From Sphingomonas sp. 28-63-12 (lineage in GTDB: Bacteria > Pseudomonadota > Alphaproteobacteria > Sphingomonadales > Sphingomonadaceae): a stretch of DNA of 64,000 bases. Positions within the stretch are counted from its first letter, which is position 1. Every line of letters starts with the position of its first letter. This document shows positions 47,622 to 55,475 of this stretch, in pieces. A program made the position numbers and the translations under genes. The DNA lies in the NCBI GenBank assembly GCA_002281535.1, contig NCGD01000011.1, forward strand, positions 24,338 through 88,337. The letters are read 5' to 3'. The notes beneath the pieces are model-generated. The model was given only the letters and a program-made list of their open reading frames with translations. It was not told the DNA's origin and did no database searches.

Positions 47622-48581
47622 TCACATTGCCTTTGCCAGTGCCTCGATATCGTCCATCGTCACCACGCTGATCGCCTCGGCATCGGCAACCGTCCGTTTG
47701 ACCATCGGCGCCAGCACTTTCGCACCGAACTCGACAAAGGTGTCAACGCCGGCAGCGTGCATTGCCAGCATCGTTTCGCGCCAGCGCACCACGTCGGTGA
47801 CCTGATCGACCAGCCGGGCGCGGATTTCGTCAGGGACGGTAATCGGGGCGGCAAGGACATTGGCGAACAGGGCGACCAGCGGGGTGTCGATCCGCGCAGC
47901 CTTCAATGCGTGCAGCATCACATCGGCTGCCGGCTGCATCAGCGCGCAATGGAATGGCGCCGAAACCGCGAGCATCATGCCGCGCTTGGCGCCCATATCC
48001 TTGGCCATCGCCACGGCGCGCTCGATCGCGCCAAGATGGCCTGACAAGACAACCTGGCCGGCCGCATTGTCATTGGCAACGGCGCAGATTTCCCCGTCGG
48101 CGGCGGCATCGGCAATCGCCTGTGCCTGTTCCAGGGTCGCGCCCAGCAACGCAGCCATGCCACCGACACCAACCGGCACCGCATTCTGCATGGCCCGCCC
48201 GCGAATCTTGAGCAGCCGCGCGGTCAGCGACAGGCTGATCGCATCAGCGGCGCACAGCGCGGTATATTCGCCAAGCGAGTGGCCGGCGACAAACTGCGCT
48301 TTTTCCGAAATTCTGATGCCGCCCTCGCGCTCAAGCACCCGCAATGTCGCGATCGAATTGGCCATAATGGCGGGCTGCGCATTTTCGGTCAGCATCAACG
48401 CCTCGGCTGGACCGTCGGTCATCAGCTTGAGGAGGTTCTGGCCAATCGCCTCGTCAACTTCCTGGAAAACTTCGCGGGCGACGGGGCTGGCTTCGGCGAG
48501 CGCACGGCCCATGCCGACGGCCTGGCTACCCTGCCCTGGAAAAAGAAAAGCGCGGATGGTTCTGGCTCCTGTTTGCGACAT
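47622..48581 (-). CDS. fabD: Malonyl-CoA--ACP transacylase
   Basis: Loads malonate on ACP. 319 residues. FLFPGQGSQAVGMG at the N-terminus; catalytic Ser in GHSLGEYTALCAA; catalytic His in SAPFHCALMQPAADVM. First gene of the fabD-fabG-acpP-fabF-mltG minus-strand cluster. Confidence 0.96.
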   Translation of the reverse strand: MSQTGARTIRAFLFPGQGSQAVGMGRALAEASPVAREVFQEVDEAIGQNLLKLMTDGPAEALMLTENAQPAIMANSIATLRVLEREGGIRISEKAQFVAGHSLGEYTALCAADAISLSLTARLLKIRGRAMQNAVPVGVGGMAALLGATLEQAQAIADAAADGEICAVANDNAAGQVVLSGHLGAIERAVAMAKDMGAKRGMMLAVSAPFHCALMQPAADVMLHALKAARIDTPLVALFANVLAAPITVPDEIRARLVDQVTDVVRWRETMLAMHAAGVDTFVEFGAKVLAPMVKRTVADAEAISVVTMDDIEALAKAM

Positions 48582-48630
48582 GGAGCGGCTCCGTTAGGAG
48601 CGTGCCGGCGGGCTGGCAAGCATTGCCGCT

Positions 48631-50070
48631 TCAGCGCGGCGTGCGCACCAGCAGCATCGTCTGGTTCGGCGCGAACATCCGGTGACGCAACGCTGGCGGG
48701 ACGAACGGACGCCCACCCAACGCTTCGATCAGGCCGCCCAACCGGGTCGGCGGTGAGGGATAATGGGCAAGGACCAGGCCGCGCGGCGCGATCGACTCCG
48801 GCGCTACAACCAGCCCGCCGGGGAGCGCCGGGGCGTACCGAAGATTGGCCCGGCCGGCGAAGCGCAGCGGCAGCCGCGCCCGGCGGACCATCACCGGATC
48901 GCCGCTTATCATTTCGCGCGGAAAGGCTTGGCTGGCTGCAAGCAACGAGTCCATTTCCCACCGCGGATGGGCATTGCCGACACTGAGCATCAGCAGATTG
49001 ATCGCCACCAGCCCCGCCAGCAGCGGCCAGCGCCACCACCGCGTTGATCGCGCGAGCCACAAGGCGACAATGACAATCGCCAGGATCGCCGGCAGCATGA
49101 AGTAGCGCGGATTGAGCACCAATTTGTGGGTGAGTACCGCGACCAGGGCAAAATCGGCGGCAGCCATCGTGGCCAGCACGATCAGCGCCCCGCTGCGTGC
49201 CTTTGGCAGCAAATGTCGGCCACGCACCAGCGCAGCAAGGCTTGCGACCCAGAAGAGCAGGCCGAAATCATCGTTGATGAACAGCACGAGCACTGGGTCG
49301 ATTGCCGGGTGAATCAGGAAATTACCCTCCAGATTGGCGGCGCGATCGATGTGCGAATCATGATGAAAGGCAATGTCGTAGCGGCGGAGCGGCTCCCCCA
49401 TGAGCAACCATTGAAACAGCGCCTCACCGCCCAGAATTACCATCAGCCCCACGCCTGCGGCGATCAGCGCCCCCCTTGATACCGGTCGACCGATCAGAAA
49501 AAGCGGGGCCAGCGCGACCAGCGACAGCAGCGACGTCTCCCGGCAGAGAATGGCCAGACCGAAACAGGCGCCGGCAGTTGCGCCCCGGGCCAGCGCCACC
49601 CGCCCGCTGCCCCCTTCGCCGAGCAACCAGGCACCGCCCAGCAATAATGACGTTTCGAGCAAGTCGACACTTACCGTAGTGGCGTTGCTGATGACGACGG
49701 GCAGCGTTGCCGCCAAAAGTGCCGCGATCCATCCAGCGCGCGCGCCGCCCATCCGCGTGGCGAACAGGCCCACCAGCGCGACCAGCACGCCATACCAGAG
49801 CAGCGCCGTGGCAGCGAAAGCCGCATAGCCGCGCCCGAACAGCAGCAGCATCACCGCAAAGCTCCACAACAGCGGAAACCGAGTCGACCAGTGATTGTCG
49901 CCGGCAAAGGGCGGATCGGTCAGCCAATGGTCGGCGCCAACAAAATATAGCGAATCGTCAGAAGCGATAAAACCGGTCCAGCCGATCATGATCGCCGCCA
50001 GCATGGCCAGCGCGAGCAGCATCGCTGCCCCGATCTGCGGCCATCGCCCCCATGATTTGCCCTGATCCAC
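48631..50070 (-). CDS. GT39/ArnT-like membrane glycosyltransferase
   Basis: 479 residues with about eleven hydrophobic helices. The first external loop has ASDDSLYFVGADHWL, matching the Asp-Asp active-site region of polyprenyl-phosphate-dependent (GT-C) glycosyltransferases. The acceptor is unknown; possibly a lipid or envelope sugar transfer. GTG start at 50070. It lies just upstream of fabD on the same strand, 49 bases apart, without evident functional link. Confidence 0.75.
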   Translation of the reverse strand: MDQGKSWGRWPQIGAAMLLALAMLAAIMIGWTGFIASDDSLYFVGADHWLTDPPFAGDNHWSTRFPLLWSFAVMLLLFGRGYAAFAATALLWYGVLVALVGLFATRMGGARAGWIAALLAATLPVVISNATTVSVDLLETSLLLGGAWLLGEGGSGRVALARGATAGACFGLAILCRETSLLSLVALAPLFLIGRPVSRGALIAAGVGLMVILGGEALFQWLLMGEPLRRYDIAFHHDSHIDRAANLEGNFLIHPAIDPVLVLFINDDFGLLFWVASLAALVRGRHLLPKARSGALIVLATMAAADFALVAVLTHKLVLNPRYFMLPAILAIVIVALWLARSTRWWRWPLLAGLVAINLLMLSVGNAHPRWEMDSLLAASQAFPREMISGDPVMVRRARLPLRFAGRANLRYAPALPGGLVVAPESIAPRGLVLAHYPSPPTRLGGLIEALGGRPFVPPALRHRMFAPNQTMLLVRTPR

Positions 50071-50207
50071 GCCGCCGCTCTAGCGGAAAAGGGTGGATCG
50101 TTGCTTAACCGCGCCGATGCTGCAAAACTGGTGACGTCATGCTGTCAATTGCTCGCCAATCAGCACCGGCCCTGTTATGCTCGGTGGGCAACAAGAGGAA
50201 ATCGGCC

Positions 50208-51149
50208 ATGTTCCGGATGGGCTTGAGTGCGACTTTGCTGTTTTCCGCCTTCTCGCTGCTGCCGGGCGCGGCAAATGCGCAGCAATCATCGTATAAATCA
50301 GCACCCGGCGCCGACGGCCTGCCCGACGACTTTCACGGCAAGGTCAGCTATTTCGGCAACCATAGTGGTGAAGTGATTATCGAGCGAAGCGGTGAGGCGC
50401 GCAAGGGAGCGGGCGATTGCCAACGCCCCGATCATCGCTGCCCAACGCGAATCGGCGGCAGCCTGCAGGTCGATCTCGAATATGACGGATTGGTGGTGCG
50501 CGGCAGTTTTCGCGGATCGGGCGGGCTGCATGACAGTGGGCTGATTGGCCGCCGCCAGGGCGCGCAATGCCGTCTGTTTGATCTGACCGACGGGTCGGTC
50601 TGGTCGGGTCATTGCGACCGCGACGGCTTTGTCGGCACCGTTAAGAGCGTGCCCGGCGCCGCCACCCAGATATCGCTGAGCGTCGAAGTCGTCGGGACCA
50701 AGGTCAACGACTATGCGGAGCGCGATCGCCGTCGTCGCGACGCCCTGTTGACCCAGCGGCGAATCGAATTTCTGCGCTCGGTCATCGCCAGCAATGCACG
50801 GATCGACGACCGTCTCCTCGCCGCGGTGGAGCTCGATGCCTATAGCTGGACTTATGACAAGCTGCGGCCAGAGACGCTAACGATTGTGCGCCACGGCAAA
50901 GCGCGCAGCGGGCGCTATCAGATCGATGTCGAATTCGACCTCGTCGCTGGTGGCCGCGGTTGGGCCCATGCCCAGATCGATCGCGATTCGGTGGCTTGTA
51001 TCGAATTCTGGGATGTTCCGGGGCAATGCCGCGCGATCAATCAGCCGCCCGCGCTTATTGATCCCGATCCCTATGTCGACGACACGCCTCTGTCGTCCTT
51101 CACCATGCCGAAATGGCTGCCGATCCCGCGCGAAGGCCATGGTGCCTGA
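50208..51149 (+). CDS. Secreted protein of unknown function
   Basis: 313 residues from ATG 50208 (AGAGGAA eight bases upstream). Signal peptide MFRMGLSATLLFSAFSLLPG, cleaved near ANAQQ. Region one (about 35-160) has four Cys (DCQRPDHRC, QCRLFDL, GHCDRDG) suggesting disulfides in a beta-rich fold. A basic helix follows (DYAERDRRRRDALLTQRRIEF), then region two (about 200-290) with ACIEFWDVPGQC. I recognise no family. Confidence 0.72.
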   Translation: MFRMGLSATLLFSAFSLLPGAANAQQSSYKSAPGADGLPDDFHGKVSYFGNHSGEVIIERSGEARKGAGDCQRPDHRCPTRIGGSLQVDLEYDGLVVRGSFRGSGGLHDSGLIGRRQGAQCRLFDLTDGSVWSGHCDRDGFVGTVKSVPGAATQISLSVEVVGTKVNDYAERDRRRRDALLTQRRIEFLRSVIASNARIDDRLLAAVELDAYSWTYDKLRPETLTIVRHGKARSGRYQIDVEFDLVAGGRGWAHAQIDRDSVACIEFWDVPGQCRAINQPPALIDPDPYVDDTPLSSFTMPKWLPIPREGHGA

Positions 51150-51278
51150 GCGTCAATCACTGCTTGCGACGAATTGCGACCAATTAAGCCGATCACTGGC
51201 ACGAGTCTGCGACAGCCACCGCCCAGATTGATTGTCGACGCCGATGATGTGGCGCCGCCATTCTGGGAGTTGAGTATC

Positions 51279-51674
51279 ATGAAAAAGACCATTTTGAGCA
51301 CGATCGCCCTGTCGATGATTGCCACCCCCGTGCTCGCCGCCGACCGGCGCGATGACCGCCGCGACACCGATCAGCGCACGGTCATCGTGCAGAAGCAACC
51401 GTCGCAGCGGACCGTTATTGTGCAGAAGCAAACCTATCAGGCGCCCCGTTATCAGGCGCCCCGCTATCAGGCGCAGCAGAATCGCAACTGGCGCCGGGGC
51501 GAACGCTTTGATTATCGCCAGGCACGCAACTATCGCGTGATCAACGATTATCGGGCGCGCCATCTGAAGGCACCGCCGCGTGGCTATCGCTATGTCCAGT
51601 CTGGCAATGATGCCGTCCTGGTCGGCATCACCACCGGCCTGATTGCCGCCATCATCACCGGCGCCATCCACTAA
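51279..51674 (+). CDS. RcnB-like periplasmic protein
   Basis: 131 residues from ATG 51279. Signal peptide MKKTILSTIALSMIATPVLA. The middle holds short repeats (QRTVIVQKQ twice, QAPRY twice) and the C-terminal half is the RcnB pattern: NWRRGERFDYRQARNYRVI, LKAPPRGYRYVQSGNDAVLV, then a hydrophobic end. RcnB in E. coli modulates Ni/Co efflux, but most homologues have no tested role. A terminator follows. Confidence 0.82.
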   Translation: MKKTILSTIALSMIATPVLAADRRDDRRDTDQRTVIVQKQPSQRTVIVQKQTYQAPRYQAPRYQAQQNRNWRRGERFDYRQARNYRVINDYRARHLKAPPRGYRYVQSGNDAVLVGITTGLIAAIITGAIH

Positions 51675-51683
51675 TCACTCGAC

Positions 51684-51715
51684 CCGGGCGGGAGGCTTGC
51701 CTTCCGCCCGGATTT
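51684..51715 (+). terminator. Terminator after the RcnB-like gene
   Basis: Stem CCGGGCGG / CCGCCCGG (51684-51691 with 51704-51711), extended inside by GG/CC, followed by ATTT. The T-tract is short. Confidence 0.6.
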
Positions 51716-51736
51716 CGCTATGGCAGCGACATCGCC

Positions 51737-51763
51737 GGGGTAAAGCGCGCGTCGCTTTGCCCC
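51737..51763 (+). terminator. Second hairpin before rpsF, terminator or attenuator
   Basis: GGGGTAAAGCG (51737-51747) pairs with CGCTTTGCCCC (51753-51763) with one G-T wobble, loop CGCGT, followed by TGCTTTGCTTTTAC. It may back up the preceding terminator or belong to the leader of the ribosomal operon. Confidence 0.45.
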
Positions 51764-51857
51764 TGCTTTGCTTTTACAACGAAGCGTACGACGACAGCCG
51801 GAGGGGCCCCCGCATGGTGCGGTGCGGTCAGCAATCGGCCAAGATGAAGGACAAGAC

Positions 51858-52147
51858 ATGGCTCTTTATGAGCACGTGTTCCTTGTTATGTGATGCTCGA
51901 AATCGACGCGCCTGCCGGTGTCGTCGCCGAGCTCGAGCGCCAGACCCAGATCAACGAAGACATCATCCGCTATATGACCGTCAAGATTGATGCGGTCGAA
52001 GCCGGCCCGTCGGCAATGATGCGCAAGGGCGATCGTGATCGTGACAGCCGCCGTGGCGGTGATCGCGGCGACCGTCCCGATCGTGGCGACCGCGGTGATC
52101 GCGGCGACCGCGGCGACCGCCCGCGTCGTGACTTCGACGGCGAATAA
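51858..52147 (+). pseudogene. rpsF: Ribosomal protein S6 gene with internal deletion and frameshift
   Basis: AAGGA and ATG 51858 start a normal S6 N-terminus, MALYEHVFL, but after this the frame stops (TGA 51891). The rest of S6, from [18 protein letters not shown] through an Arg-Gly-Asp-rich tail to 52147, is in another frame (open from GTG 51890). Compared with ordinary S6, about 50 residues are missing; this equals about 148 nt, which explains the frame change. A shortened product from 51890/51893 would lack the first strand and helix. Either a real lesion or an assembly fault. rpsR and rplI follow intact. Confidence 0.85.
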
Positions 52148-52161
52148 GGAGCATATAGACA

Positions 52162-52386
52162 ATGGCACGCCCATTTTTCCGCCGCCGCAAGAGCTGCCCC
52201 TTCTCCGCGAAGGACGCCCCCCGGATTGATTACAAGGACGTACGCCTGCTGCAGGGCTTTGTGTCCGAACGCGGCAAGATCGTCCCGTCACGCATCACCT
52301 CGGTGAGCGCGAAGAAGCAGCGCGAACTCGCCCAGGCGATCAAGCGCGCCCGCCATCTGGGCCTGCTGCCCTATATCGTTAAGTAA
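52162..52386 (+). CDS. rpsR: Ribosomal protein S18
   Basis: 74 residues: [38 protein letters not shown] and [13 protein letters not shown] match S18 throughout. S18 forms a heterodimer with S6 on the 30S platform, so the damaged S6 gene upstream matters for its assembly. Follows the rpsF end by 14 bases; rplI follows by 12. Confidence 0.98.
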   Translation: MARPFFRRRKSCPFSAKDAPRIDYKDVRLLQGFVSERGKIVPSRITSVSAKKQRELAQAIKRARHLGLLPYIVK

Positions 52387-52398
52387 GGAAGGACTGAC

Positions 52399-53007
52399 AT
52401 GGAAGTCATCCTGCTCGAACGCGTCGAGAAACTCGGTGCCATCGGCGACGTCGTCACAGTGAAGGACGGGTTCGCCCGGAATTTTCTGCTCCCCAACAAG
52501 AAGGCACTGCGGTCGAACGCTGCCAACCGCAAGGTGTTCGAGACCAACCGTGAACGGATCGTGGCGGAAAACGCTGCGCGTCGTTCGGTTGCGCAGGAAG
52601 AGGCCAAGTCGGTCGACGGCGTTACCGTCACGATGATCCGCCAGTCGTCCAACACCGGCCAGCTTTACGGCTCGGTTGCTGTCCGCGATCTGGTCGAGGC
52701 TTTGGATGCCGAGGGTCACAAGGTACCGAAGAACGCAATCGTGCTGAACAAGCCGATCAAGGCGATCGGTATCTATGACGTGAAGGTCTCGCTCCACGCC
52801 GAAGTGTCGGTGATGATCAAGGTCAACATCGCCCGCTCGCCGGAAGAAGCCGAAATGCAAGCCAAGGGTGTCAACGTGATGGAGGCGATGTTCGAAAAGG
52901 ACGAAGCCGGCTTCACCGAGGATTATGATCCCAACGCCGAACCCGGTGACATCGCCAGCGATGCGCCAGCGGTGGAAGCAGCAGCCGACGACACCGTCGA
53001 AGGTTAA
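52399..53007 (+). CDS. rplI: Ribosomal protein L9
   Basis: 202 residues, longer than the about 150 of E. coli because of an acidic C-terminal tail (EDYDPNAEPGDIASDAPA), usual in alphaproteobacteria. N-terminal MEVILLERVEKLGAIGDVV and KDGFARNFLLPNKKA are the 23S-binding domain. Last gene of the operon; an intrinsic terminator follows. Confidence 0.97.
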   Translation: MEVILLERVEKLGAIGDVVTVKDGFARNFLLPNKKALRSNAANRKVFETNRERIVAENAARRSVAQEEAKSVDGVTVTMIRQSSNTGQLYGSVAVRDLVEALDAEGHKVPKNAIVLNKPIKAIGIYDVKVSLHAEVSVMIKVNIARSPEEAEMQAKGVNVMEAMFEKDEAGFTEDYDPNAEPGDIASDAPAVEAAADDTVEG

Positions 53008-53025
53008 CGCTTCACGCCAAAATGC

Positions 53026-53061
53026 AAAAGGCCGTCCGGAGCGATCCGGGCGGCCTTTTTT
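53026..53061 (+). terminator. Terminator of the rpsF-rpsR-rplI operon
   Basis: A-rich 5' side AAAAGGCCG, then CCGGA, loop GCGA, TCCGG, CGGCC and TTTTTT. A strong hairpin with a six-T tract. Confidence 0.9.
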
Positions 53062-53187
53062 GTCGGCATTCAAGGGATCGGGCCAGCGCGCGCCGGCTTC
53101 CCATTAGCTGGCTGTGCCAAGAAGACCCACGATTTGCGGGCGCAGGGTCATTGACGCCCCCGGTGCGTCAACAACTTTTCACACCGG

Positions 53188-53469
53188 TCAGAAATCCGAT
53201 AACTTAAGGCTCGTATTTGGCGAAGGCCGATGAAGCATCGCATTGACGGCCTTTTCATTTTCATCGCCGAATTCCTGCCACTCGGCCTTGGTCAGGCAGA
53301 TGCGCTTGGGCATCATCGACCCCGTCGGCACCAAGGTGCGGCAGATCTTTTTTTCGGGGGCTACCGGCGCAGGCTGACCTTGAGCGGCCTGCCCGGCCGT
53401 ATCCTGAGCGAGTGCTGGCGTAACGAAGAGCATCATTATCATGGCTGTCGCGGCTGTTCGGATACGCAT
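53188..53469 (-). CDS. Small secreted protein of unknown function
   Basis: 93 residues from ATG 53469. Signal peptide MRIRTAATAMIMMLFVTPAL cleaved near ALAQD. The mature part has a Gln/Pro-rich stretch and then KKICRTLVPTGSMMPKRICL followed by TKAEWQEF, with two Cys. I recall similar small proteins in sphingomonads but know no function. The frame open to 53634 has no family support. Confidence 0.7.
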   Translation of the reverse strand: MRIRTAATAMIMMLFVTPALAQDTAGQAAQGQPAPVAPEKKICRTLVPTGSMMPKRICLTKAEWQEFGDENEKAVNAMLHRPSPNTSLKLSDF

Positions 53470-53651
53470 TATTTTCCCCAAATTTAGCTGGTGCAAATCA
53501 CGCAGCAACATATTGCAATGCAGCACTATATCCGAGACAAACTGATGTGCAATATATACCATCGCGATCAGTCGATACGGATAATGGATCCGGCACGAGC
53601 TTCTACTTACCTCGCCGCCAACGCTTTCCTGCAAGCCCGTTCTGGCAATGG

Positions 53652-53688
53652 AAAAGGGCCGACCGGCATTAGCCAGGCGGCCCTTTCC
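53652..53688 (-). terminator. Hairpin terminator, usable on both strands
   Basis: AAAGGGCCG (53653-53661) pairs with CGGCCCTTT (53678-53686), and there is an internal CCGGC/GCCAGG partial stem. On the minus strand the arm runs into TTTTCC, making it a possible end for the tiny gene at 53742-53819. Confidence 0.6.
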
Positions 53689-53741
53689 TGTACAATATTG
53701 ACGTCAGCAGGCTCAAAACACCGGGCCCGCGCGCCGACAGT

Positions 53742-53819
53742 TCAGGGAACAGCGACGCAGGCGCCAAGTACCGCCGCGAGGGGGATAAGCGCGAGGATGA
53801 TGGAAACGGCGTGCTTCAT
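53742..53819 (-). CDS. Candidate 25-residue lipoprotein-like peptide
   Basis: ATG 53819 to TGA 53742. Sequence starts MKHAVSIILALIPLAAVLGA and then CVAVP: basic start, hydrophobic core, and a lipobox-like VLGAC with only four residues after the Cys, so any mature peptide would be tiny. There is no clear ribosome site. The downstream minus-strand terminator gives it some support. Entericidin-like peptides are a loose comparison only. Confidence 0.35.
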   Translation of the reverse strand: MKHAVSIILALIPLAAVLGACVAVP

Positions 53820-53976
53820 GGGGAAATCGTTTCTCGCCTGAACCGGACCTGACACCAATAATCGGCAGCAGGCGAAAAGGTTGCCGGGGATTGGCATTCC
53901 TTTGCCTGATACAGTCAGCAATTCGGGCGTCCGTCGACTATGGTTACATCCGCAGCGCCGCGCTCGATTGATGATT

Positions 53977-55473
53977 TCAGTCGGGATTGCGCAGCGACAC
54001 GACGACGGCGTTACTCAGCAGGCGGATCTTACCCTCTGGCGACCGAACCAGGGCGTGCACCACCAAAGGGCGCTCCGGCCGATTAATCGGCACCATGTAA
54101 TCGCCCGAATCATTGAGGACCCTGCTCGCGATCACGTCCTCGCCGGCAAGAATGTCCAGCGTGCATCCCGTCGGCGCCCGCACTGATACCCGGACGACCA
54201 GCGCCTCGCCAGGTTTGGCATTCAGCTGCCCGCCCATCGTCGCTGTCGATCGATCGCTGGTCACAGCAAGATCAAGCATCGAACCGGCTGTTCCGGCAAG
54301 GTCAACAAACACCCGTCCCGCCCGGATTCCGGCGAGAATAGCCTGTTGGTTGAGGCCATCTGCCCAGACCACGGTCGTTGGACGACCGATCGTCCCCGCC
54401 AGGTCGGCGGCTTGGGCACCGTCATGATTGTCACTGCCCCCGATCGCCGCGATCGGGTGCCCGTCGCTAAGCGCATTGAGCCACATCTGCATGCCGGACA
54501 GCACACCAACCACCCCACCAGGCAACCGAGCCGCGCCGCCATTGACGACTTCGATCGCGTCGACGCGCCGAAGATCAGCGGCCGGCATCGCCCAGCCGCA
54601 GCCCATGCACGGCTCCCCGGACGGCAAGGCAGGATGATTGATCGACACCAAGCCGCCCAAGGCGTGGACGCGATCAGCGATCGCGTTGAACGTGACCGGG
54701 CCACCGGGAGTCACCCGATAATCAATCGCTGTGCTCACCCCGAATATGTTGAAATGGCCAAAAAACGTTGTGATTTCCCGCCCCGGAATCAGCAACAGCC
54801 GATCAAAATAGGGCTCTGCCTCCCGCATCGCCGCCTGGGCGCTGGAGCTATTGTGATCGGTGATCGCCACGAAATCGAGCCCGCGCGCCGCCGCCATTTC
54901 TAATGTCTTGAACACCGGACATGGGACGCTGCGCCCCTGCTGGCTGGTGCAGACACCATCGCTGTGCGCCGTGTGGAGGTGGAGGTCGCCGTGATACCAG
55001 CCTGGACCGGGATCGATCACCGGTGACGCCAGCGTGCCCGCCTCTGCCCCGCGCAAGAACCACAATCTCGCAGTCCAACGCGCGGAAATGCCGGGGCGGA
55101 TATTGGGCACCGCCAACACGAGCTGCCACTGGCCAGGAGCGATCCGGCCAGACAGATAGCTTGGCGTCGCGTCGCTCTCACCAATCGTGAAATTGGCCTT
55201 GTTCCCCCCGCTCGACCCGCGCAGACCGTGCTGATCCTCGACTGCCAAATCGATCACGGTCTTCTGCTCGCGCGTGTCGTAATCAAACGCCACCATCAGC
55301 CGCACCGTGCCGCGCGGGACGATGAAGGGCACCCTCCGGTAGCGCTGATGATCGGCACGGGTGATTACCGCTGTGATGACCCGATCGGGTCGGCGTGCTG
55401 GCACTGCCGACGGTGCGGCCACTGCCGATCCAGACACCAGCACCGCCAGAATGAACCCGAGCCAGCGCATCAT
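53977..55473 (-). CDS. Secreted CehA/McbA-type PHP metallohydrolase
   Basis: 498 residues from ATG 55473 (a second ATG at 55470). Signal peptide MMRWLGFILAVLVSGSAVAA. An N-terminal beta domain (about 25-170) precedes a PHP catalytic domain: GDLHLHTAHSDG, FVAITDHNSSSAQ, PGREITTFFGHFNIFG, VSINHPAL and IGGSDNHDG provide the His/Asp metal ligands. CehA and McbA hydrolyse carbaryl, but homologues are diverse esterases or phosphoesterases. It starts two bases after the mutL stop and may be co-transcribed. Confidence 0.88.
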   Translation of the reverse strand: MMRWLGFILAVLVSGSAVAAPSAVPARRPDRVITAVITRADHQRYRRVPFIVPRGTVRLMVAFDYDTREQKTVIDLAVEDQHGLRGSSGGNKANFTIGESDATPSYLSGRIAPGQWQLVLAVPNIRPGISARWTARLWFLRGAEAGTLASPVIDPGPGWYHGDLHLHTAHSDGVCTSQQGRSVPCPVFKTLEMAAARGLDFVAITDHNSSSAQAAMREAEPYFDRLLLIPGREITTFFGHFNIFGVSTAIDYRVTPGGPVTFNAIADRVHALGGLVSINHPALPSGEPCMGCGWAMPAADLRRVDAIEVVNGGAARLPGGVVGVLSGMQMWLNALSDGHPIAAIGGSDNHDGAQAADLAGTIGRPTTVVWADGLNQQAILAGIRAGRVFVDLAGTAGSMLDLAVTSDRSTATMGGQLNAKPGEALVVRVSVRAPTGCTLDILAGEDVIASRVLNDSGDYMVPINRPERPLVVHALVRSPEGKIRLLSNAVVVSLRNPD

Positions 55474-55475
55474 CG

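Larger units (their letters stand above)
53470..53976. other. 507-base gap with a small candidate gene and a terminator
   Basis: Between two minus-strand genes. It contains a 25-codon lipoprotein-like frame (53742-53819, minus) and a bidirectional hairpin at 53652-53688. A plus-strand frame from 53491 lacks a ribosome site and family resemblance. Nothing else is evident. Confidence 0.55.

Noticed and set aside
52047-52140. Apparent tandem repeats in the 3' part of rpsF, CRISPR-like at first sight
   Set aside because: They are in-frame Gly-Asp-Arg codons of the S6 tail with no spacers.
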